Position numbers and translations under genes: made by a program. DNA of 5,806 bases from an uncultured Campylobacter sp. (GTDB taxonomy: Bacteria > Campylobacterota > Campylobacteria > Campylobacterales > Campylobacteraceae), in assembly GCA_900539505.1 (NCBI GenBank), contig UQCL01000082.1, forward strand, positions 1 to 5,806. The letters are read 5' to 3'. Shown here piece by piece: positions 1-5,806 of this stretch. Numbering within the stretch: the stretch's first letter is position 1; the number at the start of each line of letters is the position of its first letter. The notes below the pieces were generated by a model. The model was not told the origin of the DNA. It ran no database searches and saw only the letters and a program-made list of their open reading frames with translations.

Positions 1-51
1 GAATTTTAAAATTCCAAAATCCTATAATTTCAAAATTCTAAAATTCCCGCC
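1..51. repeat. AT-rich tail of short GAATTTT/AAAATTC words
   Basis: This is the stretch just downstream of the antiporter stop codon. It is a run of short degenerate words: GAATTTT at 1-7 and AAAATTC at 8-14, 32-38 and 40-46. The first two form a perfect 14-base palindrome at 1-14. No GC-rich stem followed by a T run is visible, so I do not call it an intrinsic terminator, although the operon may end near here beyond the window edge. The same words recur densely inside the phosphoesterase frame at 1801-2516. They look like a genome-specific low-complexity filler; that interpretation is inference. Confidence 0.5.
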
Positions 52-1191
52 CTAAAATTTCTTATAAATCAAATTTATCAAAATCATCGACGCTAGCGCC
101 TCTATGAGCGAGGCGATGATCATCGCGAAGTATATCTCTTGCGAGATCGCGGCGGTGGAGTAAAAGAGCGTCGCCGTAGCGATCACTAGCGTCAGAGGCA
201 TAGATAGCGATAGAGCGAAAAGCGCCGCGCCTTTGCGCCCTAAGGTGCTTAAAAACGTAGCGCTCGCAAGCAGTCTGATACCGAACATCAGCGCCGCTAG
301 GCTTACGGCAAAGCTCATCACTCCGGGCATAAGGAGCGCCTCAAGCTTGATCACGGCTCCGGTGTGTATGAAAAATATCGGCACCAAAAAGCCGAAGCCG
401 AATGAAGATAGCTTCTCGATGAGGTCGTCCTTGTGCGAGAAAAAGGTCGGCAGAAAGGTACCTGCGATGAAGGCGCCGATGACGACCTCAAGCCCTAAAA
501 GCATCACTCCCGCGCAGATGAGGCAAAACAGCGCCATCGCAAATCGCACGTCCTTTTCGTTTTTGTCGTATTTGGGCATGATGACCGTTTTTAGCGCGGG
601 GAACCACCAAAATAGAATTTCAAGCCCTTTAAAAACCGCTAGCGCGGCGACCGAAAAGCCCAAAAGCGCGCCGATGTGAAGCGCCATCTCCACGCCGAAG
701 CCGTTTTTAAGGTAGATGCCGCCCACCGTGAGGGCGGCGATGCTGATGAGCTCGCCGATCACGCCCGCGGGCATCGCGAGATTGAGCCACGCTTGGTCCT
801 TGCCGTATTCCTTATACAGCGCCGAAAGCAGCCCGACGCTCATCAGAGGCGCTGCGATGATAAGCATCTGCGGCAGTTCAAACATCCAAACCGCAAGCGC
901 GCTTAGGATATAAAGCAGCGCCAAAAAGATTAGGATTAGCCGCAAAATTTTGCGCGGCATCGCAAGCAGCGCGCGGAAATCTACCTCGCAGCCCGCCAAA
1001 AACATAAGGTAACAAAAGCCGATCTGCGCGGCTAGATCGAAGGTCGCGCTTGGCGGCAAAAGCCCTAAATTTGCGGCTATTATGCCAAGCATGATCTCCA
1101 TAGGCGAGAGCGGAATTCGTGCAAGGCTAGCCAAAAAGGGCGAAGCAAAGATCAAAAACGATAGCGCGATTAGGACGTAAATTTCATTCAT
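52..1191 (-). CDS. CPA2-family cation/proton antiporter (Na+/H+ exchanger domain), membrane protein
   Basis: This 379-residue protein is hydrophobic almost throughout, with about 10-12 likely membrane helices. It resembles the Na+/H+ exchanger domain of the CPA2 (Kef/NapA-like) family, which exchanges monovalent cations for protons across the inner membrane. Typical stretches are the N-terminal helix followed by LSPMEIMLGIIAANLGLLP (28-46), the LAGCEVDF segment (65-72), GLEVVIGAFIAG (233-244) and PIFFIHTGAVI (271-281), which matches the family pattern PxFFxxxG. E147 in GVIGELIS is a candidate ion-coupling acidic residue, a guess from position only. There is no C-terminal TrkA-N/RCK domain, so it is a bare transport unit; which ion it moves cannot be told. 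The ATG at 1191 is supported by GAGG at 1201-1204, nine bases upstream. The start overlaps the stop of the small ORF before it, suggesting coupled translation. Stop is TAG at 52-54. Confidence 0.88.
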   Translation of the reverse strand: MNEIYVLIALSFLIFASPFLASLARIPLSPMEIMLGIIAANLGLLPPSATFDLAAQIGFCYLMFLAGCEVDFRALLAMPRKILRLILIFLALLYILSALAVWMFELPQMLIIAAPLMSVGLLSALYKEYGKDQAWLNLAMPAGVIGELISIAALTVGGIYLKNGFGVEMALHIGALLGFSVAALAVFKGLEILFWWFPALKTVIMPKYDKNEKDVRFAMALFCLICAGVMLLGLEVVIGAFIAGTFLPTFFSHKDDLIEKLSSFGFGFLVPIFFIHTGAVIKLEALLMPGVMSFAVSLAALMFGIRLLASATFLSTLGRKGAALFALSLSMPLTLVIATATLFYSTAAISQEIYFAMIIASLIEALASMILINLIYKKF

Positions 1192-1294
1192 ACGCTTTGG
1201 CCTCGCATCCTTTTAGATTTTCTCCGCACTGCTTTAGAATTTTTTCGCATCCTTCTAGCATTTTCTCTGGCTGACCAGGGCTTTTTCGTATCAT
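1184..1294 (-). CDS. Small ORF (36 aa, or 45 aa from an upstream ATG) with Leu/Cys heptad pattern; function unknown
   Basis: I do not recognise this protein. The frame reads 36 codons from ATG at 1292-1294 to TGA at 1184-1186. GGAAG at 1302-1306 lies seven bases upstream, a good ribosome binding site, and decides the start. An in-frame ATG at 1319-1321 would give 45 residues and overlap the phosphoesterase stop as ATGA, but only a weak AAAGAA precedes it. The predicted product is a charged helix with exact seven-residue spacing: Leu at 13, 20 and 27, Cys at 16, 23 and 30, encoded by three imperfect 21-base units. It has no signal peptide or membrane helix. Its last codons overlap the antiporter start (ATGAATGA), so it could be a real small protein, a leader that couples translation, or chance. 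The frame also stays open upstream inside the damaged phosphoesterase 3' end, so it might be an eroded remnant. Confidence 0.45.
   Translation of the reverse strand: MIRKSPGQPEKMLEGCEKILKQCGENLKGCEAKAYE
1196..1258 (-). repeat. Three imperfect 21-base tandem units encoding Leu-x2-Cys heptads
   Basis: On the minus strand, three consecutive 21-base units begin with CTA and carry TGC ten bases in. They encode residues 13-33 of the small ORF, for example LEGCEKI (first) and LKGCEAK (third). Leu and Cys would fall on one face of a helix. The units differ in several bases, so the repeat is old or selected at the protein level. Confidence 0.55.
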
Positions 1295-1301
1295 TTCAAA
1301 A

Positions 1302-1309
1302 CTTCCTTT
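1302..1309 (-). promoter_or_regulatory. Ribosome binding site AAAGGAAG of the small ORF
   Basis: AAAGGAAG lies seven bases before the ATG at 1292-1294. It is the best Shine-Dalgarno match between the phosphoesterase stop and the antiporter start. It is the main reason to think the small ORF is translated and to prefer its inner start. Confidence 0.55.
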
Positions 1310-1400
1310 CGGTCGCTTCATAGTTCTTTGCGCTGCGAACGGAGACGAAATATGCGCAATTTTTGCTCTTGCACCACAACGCAGGTAAACCGAAAAGCCG

Positions 1401-1504
1401 CTTTTTGCGCCCGCAAATCTCGCCCGGATTTAGCACGAGCGCGCCGTAAATTTAAATTTTGCGCCGCTAAAGAGTTTTGATTCACTGCCGTGTAGCAATA
1501 ACTC
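1401..1504 (-). other. Out-of-frame relics of the phosphoesterase C-terminus
   Basis: In the minus-strand frame with codons starting at 1504, the DNA reads GELLLHGSESKLFSGAKFKF down to 1448. One base short, another frame starting at 1445 reads GALVLNPGEICGRKK down to 1401. One base short again, at an A5 tract (1402-1406), the main frame continues as KAAFRFTCVVV. LNPGE followed by C-x-R is a hallmark of this phosphoesterase family. Adding one base near 1446 and one A at 1402-1406 would join these pieces into a normal family C-terminus. A third single-base loss upstream would be needed to connect with the main frame. Confidence 0.65.
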
Positions 1505-1737
1505 ACCGCCGCACATTGCCGATACTCCACCGTAGCGTTTTTATCTATCGTCACGCCGCGATGACCTGCTGATACGTCATTTTTTGATAAGTTCCGCGAC
1601 GACTTATTGATGAGCCGCTTCAATTCGCTGCTGCCGTATCGTTGGTAATCCATCGATGTGACGTAGCAATCCGCTACCGCAGTGAAAAAACGGACGCGAT
1701 CGTAAATTTTAATGTATCCGAGTGGCGTTTCGCAGCC

Positions 1738-1827
1738 CTCTCTCGCGGAGTTTGGCGGTAGGACGAAATTTTGCGAGGAGACGGAGTTTTGCGAGGAGGT
1801 AAAATTCTGAGGCAGCACGGAATTTTG
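1738..1827 (-). repeat. Five 18-base units encoding a QN-rich hexapeptide repeat
   Basis: Within the low-complexity block, residues 366-395 fall into five six-residue units. The first four follow QN-[S/F]-[V/T]-x-[P/S], for example QNSVLP and QNSVSS; the fifth (PNSARE) is diverged. The underlying DNA repeats CAAAATTCC or CAAAACTCC-like cores every 18 bases. This points to growth by tandem duplication of an AAAATTC-containing word. Confidence 0.6.
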
Positions 1828-2516
1828 AAGTGAAGCGGATTTTGCGCTAGGCGCCGTGAGAATCGAACTTTTATATGTCGCCACAAAGTTTAAATCCTGC
1901 GTGGCTTGAGCTGCGGAATTAGAATTTTGAACGGAATTCCCGCTGAGATTTTGGATAGAATTCTTATCGCTGCGTAGCGCAGATTTTAGATTGGGTGCGG
2001 CGAAACTCGGAGAGAAATTTTTGCTCGAGATAAGAGCGCCTAAGATTTGATTAAGGATTGCAGGCGCAGAATTTTCGCTTTGGCTTCGGTCGGAATTTTT
2101 GCCGCAATAAAGGGTAAAATTTTGTGCGTCGTAGCTCGAGCTTATCGTAATAAAGCCTCGATACGCCGCCGTCAGGTAATTTTTATCTTCAGCCCCTAAT
2201 TTTGTGACGGGGCTTTGATGTGCCACGCCGCTTGCGACTCGTATCGGTGTAGAATTTCGCGTAGCGCCCGAGTACGGGTTTATGTCTAAATCTGCGGCGG
2301 AGAAATTTGATTTAGAATTTCGGACGGAATTTTTGCCTTCGTCGTTTGCGTCCGAGCCTGAACTTACAGTCAAATTTAAGCTCACGCTCAGTGCGGTTAA
2401 ATTTACCGCGCGATCCGCCGCTTTATAATTTGAGATTAAAATTTCTCTGCGATCCATCCTGCAGTTTGAGCCTAAATTCGTGCCGCGACTTACTTCGTCG
2501 CTAAAGCTAGAATTTT
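1801..2516. repeat. Dense GAATTTT/AAAATTC word cluster inside the phosphoesterase frame
   Basis: By eye I find exact GAATTTT on the plus strand at 1820-1826, 1922-1928, 2069-2075, 2093-2099, 2327-2333 and 2510-2516, and AAAATTC at 1801-1807, plus many one-base variants. I find about one exact copy in the 2.2 kb of topA. The words match those in the AT-rich tail at 1-51. They code for the recurring Gln-Asn-Ser/Phe and Lys-Asn-Ser residues of the block. Confidence 0.5.
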
Positions 2517-2918
2517 TGGCTAGGTCCGCGCCGAAATCCTTGCGAAAATTTGCCGCCCGATCCGCACCCGCATCTAAATCCGCGTCTAAATTTAGCCCGT
2601 CTGCTTCATTTTGCGCCGCGGGTTCTTCGTCAAAGAGATAAAACGGATGGTGCATTATTTTTAGTCGCAGCCCGGCAAACTCTGTGCAAAAGGGCTCATC
2701 GTGTAGGTTAAACTCATTTTTTAGCTCCGCAAGCGCCTCGTCGTTGTTCCCTAAAACCGCGAAGTAGGGCTTGCCGCTTTGCCGCAAAAGCCGCAGCGTC
2801 TCGCTCTCGACGATGCCCTCTGCATGCACGAGTAGGTCCGCTCCTCGCACAAGCAGCCACTCTATGGCGCTGGCAGTGACCTTTGTTTCGCGATGAGAGT
2901 CCGAAATGACGCCTATTA

Positions 2919-5150
2919 TCAATCGATCTCTTCTTTAAGCTTGCACTGCGGGCACTCGGCGAAGTTGCCTTTTTTCAGCTCTTTGCGGAGCATGTATGAG
3001 TTGCCGCACTGCGGGCACGCGCGCGCAATGGGCGCGTAGTTGCTCACAAAGCCGCATTTAGGGTAGTTCGTGCAGCCGTAAAATTTGCCGCGTCTGGAGA
3101 AGCGCTCGACGATCTCGCCCGTGCCGCAGCTCGGGCACTTAACGCCCGTGGAGAGCAGCGGTTTTTTCTCCTTCGCCGTGCCCTCGATTTTGCGCGAGTA
3201 TTTGCATTTCGGATAGCCCTCGCAAGCGATAAACTCGCCGTATCTGCCCTTGCGCTTGATCAAATTTTTACCGCACTGCGGGCATTTCTCATCTAGCACT
3301 TCGGGCGCCGCCTTCTCCTCGCTTGCCCCCTCGGCGCTGGCGTCCGCATTGCGCGAGTATTTGCATTTCGGATAGTTCGAGCAAGCGATGAACTCGCCGA
3401 ATCTGCCCTGCCTCTTAAGTAGCTCGCCGCCGCAGTTCGGGCATGCTTCGCCGATCTTTTCGGCTAGCTTTTGGCTTGCGATCGACGTTTTTCCTTTGGC
3501 GATCTCGTCCATAAAAGGGTAGTAGAAATCCGCTAAAATTTGCTGCCAGTCCGCTTTGTTTTCGGCGATGTCGTCGAGCTTTTCTTCCATTTTGGAGGTA
3601 AACTCGCTATCGACGATATTTTTAAAATTTTGCTCCAGCATCTCGGTGATCTTAAAGGCGATCTCGCTCGGCACCAGGTGCTTTTGTTCGATATTTACGT
3701 AGTTGCGCGCAGTAAGCAGCGAGATGGTAGGCGCATAGGTCGAGGGCCTGCCGATGCCGAGGCTTTCGAGCTTTTTGATGAGGCTCGCTTCCGAATAGCG
3801 CGCCGGCGGCTCAGTAAAGTGCTGCTGCGAGCTTAGGCTTTGTAGGCTCATCGCGTCGCCCGCGCTAAGGCTTGGTAAAATTTTATCTTTATCTAGATCG
3901 CCGTAAGCCTTGTAAAAACCGTCAAATTCCACCTTGCGTCCGTTGATCTTAAACGCGCCCGCTTCGCCGCGTACGATGATCGTTTGGATCTGCGAGACGC
4001 TAGGGCTCATCTGCGAGGCTACGAAGCGGTTGTAGATGAGCGCGTAAAGGCGGTATTCGTCGCGAGGCAGGATTTTTTGCGCGAGCTCGGGTGTAAGCTT
4101 TAGATCGGTAGGCCGTATTGCTTCGTGCGCTTCCTGCGCGCCTTTGCTTTTCGTAGCGTATAAATTCGCGCTTTTGGGCAGATATTTTTCGCCGAAGCGC
4201 TCGCCGATTAGCTCGCGAGCCGCCGCGATCGCTTCTTTAGCGATATTTAGCGAGTCGGTTCGCATGTATGTGATCGCACCACCGTTTTTGGTATTAACGC
4301 CCTCGTAAAGGCTCTGCGCGAGGCTCATCGTCTTACGCGGATTAAAGCCCAGAGCCGTGCTCGCCGCTTGCTGTAGCGTCGAGGTCATAAACGGCGGGTA
4401 GGGGTTCGTCTTACGTGATTTGCTCTCGATGCTTTCTACGCTAAATTTGTCTTTTTGCAGCGCCGTTACGATCTCGCTAGCTTGTGCCGCGTTTTTGATC
4501 GAGAGTTTTTCCATCTTTTTGCCGCGAAATTCTACGAGCTCGGCTTCCAAGTCCTTTTTAAAAACCGCGTCGATGCTGTGGAATTCTACCGGCTTGAAAT
4601 TTAAAATTTCGCGTTCGCGATCGACGACGATCTTAAGCGCGGCACTTTGGACACGACCCGCGCTTAAGCCGCGCTGGATCTTTAAATTTAAAAGCGGACT
4701 TAGCTTGTAGCCCACGATGCGATCGAGCAGGCGGCGCGCTTGTTGGGCGTTTACGCTTGCGATATTCAGCTTGCGCGGCGAGCTTAGCGCGTTTGAGATC
4801 GCACTTTTGGTGATCTCGTGAAATACGATGCGCGGCAGCTCCTGCGCCTGCTTGCCGATCGAAGCGGCGATATGATAGGCGATCGCCTCGCCCTCGCGGT
4901 CCTCGTCCGTCGCGAGATAAATTTGATCCGCCTTTTTGGCGAGCGTCTTTATCTGCTTTACGATCTGATCGTGATCGGCGCTGATTTCGTATTCGGGCTC
5001 GAAACTTTTATCTTTGATTTTGATGCCGAATTTTTTCTGCGGCAGATCGCGGATGTGTCCTTTAGACGCGATGACGTCGTAATCGTCGCCTAAAAATTTT
5101 TTGATCGTTTTGGCTTTTGCCGGGGATTCTACGATGATTAAATTTTTCAT
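2919..5150 (-). CDS. topA: DNA topoisomerase I (type IA)
   Basis: TopA relaxes negatively supercoiled DNA by cutting and resealing one strand through a 5'-phosphotyrosine bond. The 743-residue protein has an intact type IA core. The Toprim domain carries E8 in VESPAKAKTI and the metal triad D82, D84, E86 in TDEDREGE. The hinge and strand-passage region includes RRLLDRIVGYKLSPLL (139-154) and LSAGRVQSAALKIVVDRERE (162-181). The catalytic tyrosine is Y295, with R297, in ITYMRTDS. The C-terminus has four four-cysteine zinc ribbons: C570/573/590/596, C623/626/643/649, C672/675/693/699 and C712/715/733/736, the first three sharing a YPKC ending. The ATG at 5150 follows dcd by three bases, and AAAGGA at 5158-5163 within the last dcd codons serves as ribosome binding site. 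The TGA at 2919-2921 overlaps the next TTG start. Nothing suggests damage. Confidence 0.97.
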   Translation of the reverse strand: MKNLIIVESPAKAKTIKKFLGDDYDVIASKGHIRDLPQKKFGIKIKDKSFEPEYEISADHDQIVKQIKTLAKKADQIYLATDEDREGEAIAYHIAASIGKQAQELPRIVFHEITKSAISNALSSPRKLNIASVNAQQARRLLDRIVGYKLSPLLNLKIQRGLSAGRVQSAALKIVVDREREILNFKPVEFHSIDAVFKKDLEAELVEFRGKKMEKLSIKNAAQASEIVTALQKDKFSVESIESKSRKTNPYPPFMTSTLQQAASTALGFNPRKTMSLAQSLYEGVNTKNGGAITYMRTDSLNIAKEAIAAARELIGERFGEKYLPKSANLYATKSKGAQEAHEAIRPTDLKLTPELAQKILPRDEYRLYALIYNRFVASQMSPSVSQIQTIIVRGEAGAFKINGRKVEFDGFYKAYGDLDKDKILPSLSAGDAMSLQSLSSQQHFTEPPARYSEASLIKKLESLGIGRPSTYAPTISLLTARNYVNIEQKHLVPSEIAFKITEMLEQNFKNIVDSEFTSKMEEKLDDIAENKADWQQILADFYYPFMDEIAKGKTSIASQKLAEKIGEACPNCGGELLKRQGRFGEFIACSNYPKCKYSRNADASAEGASEEKAAPEVLDEKCPQCGKNLIKRKGRYGEFIACEGYPKCKYSRKIEGTAKEKKPLLSTGVKCPSCGTGEIVERFSRRGKFYGCTNYPKCGFVSNYAPIARACPQCGNSYMLRKELKKGNFAECPQCKLKEEID

Positions 5151-5153
5151 TGT

Positions 5154-5717
5154 TTAATCCTTTAGAATTCTAGGCAGCGTGATGCCTTTTTGGCTTTGGT
5201 ATTTGCCCTTTTTGTCGCAGTAGCTCACCTCGCACGGCTCATCTCCTTGCAGAAACAAAACCTGCGCGATGCCTTCGTTTGCGTAAATTTTTGCAGGCAG
5301 CGGCGTGGTGTTGGAGATTTCAATCGTGATGTGCCCCTCAAAACCCGGCTCAAAGGGCGTTACGTTTACGATGATGCCGCAGCGCGCGTAGGTGCTTTTG
5401 CCCAGGCAGATCGCAAGCACGTCGCGCGGCATTTTGAAGTATTCGATAGTGCGAGCTAGCGCGAAGGAGTTCGGCGGCACGATGCAGACGTCGCCCTCAA
5501 AATCCACGACGTTTTTTGCGTCGAAATTTTTAGGATCGACGACCGTTCCGCCGACGTTTGTAAAAATTTTAAATTCGCGCGCTACGCGTATGTCGTATCC
5601 ATAGCTCGAAAGCCCGTAGCTAACGACGCCGCGGCCGATATTTTCCTCGCAAAAGGGCGCTATCATATCGTGCTGCTGCGACATCTGTCTGATCCATTTA
5701 TCGCTTTTCAGTCCCAT
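5154..5717 (-). CDS. dcd: dCTP deaminase
   Basis: Dcd converts dCTP to dUTP and ammonia, the first step of the cytosolic dCTP-to-dUMP route to thymidylate. The 187-residue protein has the usual length and the trimeric dUTPase-fold motifs: SSYGYDIR (37-44), GKSTYARCGIIVNVTPFEPG (106-125) with K107 and S108 in the place of the family's GRSS phosphate-binding loop, and FEGHITIEISN (126-136). E133 lines up with the catalytic Glu of E. coli Dcd (LEF motif). The tail has GIAQVLFLQGDEPCEVSY and a KYQSQKG loop (172-178), which closes over nucleotide in relatives. Some family members also hydrolyse dUTP to dUMP; I cannot tell from sequence alone whether this one does. The ATG at 5717 has AAGGAA six to seven bases upstream. 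It is the first gene after the promoter and heads the operon with topA. Confidence 0.95.
   Translation of the reverse strand: MGLKSDKWIRQMSQQHDMIAPFCEENIGRGVVSYGLSSYGYDIRVAREFKIFTNVGGTVVDPKNFDAKNVVDFEGDVCIVPPNSFALARTIEYFKMPRDVLAICLGKSTYARCGIIVNVTPFEPGFEGHITIEISNTTPLPAKIYANEGIAQVLFLQGDEPCEVSYCDKKGKYQSQKGITLPRILKD
5158..5163 (-). promoter_or_regulatory. Ribosome binding site of topA inside the end of dcd
   Basis: AAAGGA lies seven bases before the topA ATG and is part of the last Lys and Asp codons of dcd. The three-base gap between the two genes means a ribosome finishing dcd can readily start topA, so the two are probably made from one transcript. Confidence 0.7.
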
Positions 5718-5722
5718 AAAAT

Positions 5723-5728
5723 TTCCTT
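5723..5728 (-). promoter_or_regulatory. Ribosome binding site of dcd
   Basis: AAGGAA sits just upstream of the dcd ATG in otherwise AT-rich leader DNA. It supports the start chosen, from which the conserved N-terminal helix follows directly. Confidence 0.65.
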
Positions 5729-5751
5729 AAAATAATCAAAATTTTTCGCGC

Positions 5752-5760
5752 ATTATAGCA
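5752..5760 (-). promoter_or_regulatory. Extended -10 promoter (TGCTATAAT) driving dcd and the genes after it
   Basis: The minus strand has a perfect TATAAT at 5752-5757 preceded by TGC, an extended -10. Upstream of it lies a T-rich periodic tract (about 5764-5785) with no clear TTGACA, the pattern typical of Campylobacter and Helicobacter sigma-70 promoters. Transcription would begin near 5745, giving a leader of about 28 bases. No other convincing promoter is seen before the antiporter, so this one may serve the whole unit. Confidence 0.7.
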
Positions 5761-5787
5761 GCAAAATAAAATATAATAAAAATTTTA

Positions 5788-5796
5788 TGCTAGAAT
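5788..5796 (+). promoter_or_regulatory. Possible divergent -10 (TGCTAGAAT) for a gene beyond the right edge
   Basis: On the plus strand TGC-TAGAAT is a one-mismatch extended -10. A second plus-strand TATAAT lies at 5772-5777. Transcription would leave the window at its right edge. The AT-rich DNA here would yield such matches by chance fairly often, and no coding start is visible, so this is tentative. Confidence 0.35.
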
Positions 5797-5806
5797 TTTG
5801 CTTAAA

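Larger units (their letters stand above)
1318..2922 (-). pseudogene. Degenerate, inflated YfcE/MJ0936-type metallophosphoesterase frame (534 codons)
   Basis: The N-terminus matches single-domain YfcE/MJ0936 metallophosphoesterases, which hydrolyse phosphodiesters with two bound metals. GVISDSH gives D8 and H10, AVLGNND gives N59, and KIMHHPFYLF gives H91/H92. The family's HxGD Asp is missing: VHAEGIV puts Gly at position 36. After about residue 97 homology stops. Residues ~100-395 are a Ser/Asn/Ala/Asp-rich low-complexity block with hexapeptide repeats, followed by about 90 unrecognised residues. No GHTH motif can be read. The C-terminal strand survives only in other frames (HGSESKLFSGAKFKF, then GALVLNPGEICGRKK), before this frame regains a plausible family tail (RFTCVVVQEQKLRIFRLRS). 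Usual length is 160-180 residues. The start must be TTG: an in-frame stop lies at 2935-2937 and no ATG or GTG occurs before D8. It overlaps the topA stop, with AAGAAGAG five bases upstream. I infer loss of enzyme activity. It could instead still make a protein with another role. Confidence 0.7.

Noticed and set aside
1..14. Palindrome GAATTTTAAAATTC as an intrinsic terminator
   Set aside because: The stem is all A/T apart from its ends, has no loop and no following T run set off from the background.
233..913. Plus-strand open frames opposite the antiporter gene
   Set aside because: They have no recognisable protein features and lie opposite a clear membrane protein gene; they are shadows of its codon pattern.
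1184..1294. Small ORF as exodeoxyribonuclease VII small subunit (XseB)
   Set aside because: It is a short charged helix like XseB, but it is half the length and lacks the LSLEEALxLYExG pattern.
1738..1827. Possible CRISPR array
   Set aside because: The repeated units are 18 bases with no distinct spacers and are in frame as protein hexapeptides, so this is a coding tandem repeat.
1674..1886. 70-codon minus-strand frame inside the low-complexity block
   Set aside because: It is an Arg/Pro/Ser-rich overlapping frame of repeat DNA without a family match or a convincing ribosome binding site.
1318..2922. Insertion sequence or mobile element inside the phosphoesterase frame
   Set aside because: No transposase-like protein, terminal inverted repeats or target duplication could be seen; the extra DNA is low-complexity only.
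2919..3470. Four zinc ribbons in TopA as an unusual expansion
   Set aside because: Variable numbers of C4 ribbons are normal for bacterial TopA, and all cysteines are present here.
3540..5604. Plus-strand open frames opposite topA and dcd
   Set aside because: Both opposite-strand genes are unmistakable and conserved. The frames show no domains and no independent start signals.

Overview
The window looks like a piece of an epsilonproteobacterial chromosome, most likely from the higher-GC oral Campylobacter group (C. gracilis, C. rectus or C. showae type). This is inferred from protein style (Dcd, TopA and YfcE-like sequences), from a promoter with a strong TATAAT preceded by T-rich periodic DNA instead of a clear -35, and from abundant AAATTTT/GAATTTT words. 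The species call is inference, not shown by the sequence.

All genes lie on the minus strand and read from right to left as one very compact unit. A promoter at about 5752-5760 feeds dcd (dCTP deaminase, 5154-5717). Three bases later comes topA (DNA topoisomerase I, 2919-5150). Its stop codon overlaps the TTG start of a YfcE/MJ0936-type metallophosphoesterase reading frame (1318-2922). A small ORF of 36 or 45 codons follows (1184-1294, or from 1321), and its end overlaps the start of a CPA2-type cation/proton antiporter gene (52-1191). Bases 1-51 are an AT-rich tail made of GAATTTT/AAAATTC words. A possible divergent promoter points out of the right edge.

dcd, topA and the antiporter look intact and ordinary. 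The middle of the operon does not. The phosphoesterase frame is 534 codons where the family usually has about 160-180. Only the first ~97 residues look like the family. The next ~300 residues are a Ser/Asn/Ala-rich low-complexity block, then a poorly recognisable stretch. The conserved C-terminal strand (LNPGE motif) is present in the DNA but split over three reading frames. At least two sets of metal-binding residues are missing (HAGD has become HAEG, and no GHTH can be read). I regard it as a decaying enzyme gene whose long frame has nevertheless stayed open.

No known multi-gene defence, secretion or mobile system is visible. The most interesting material is the inflated phosphoesterase frame, the Cys/Leu heptad small ORF beside it, and the chain of overlapping starts and stops that ties both to the genes on either side.
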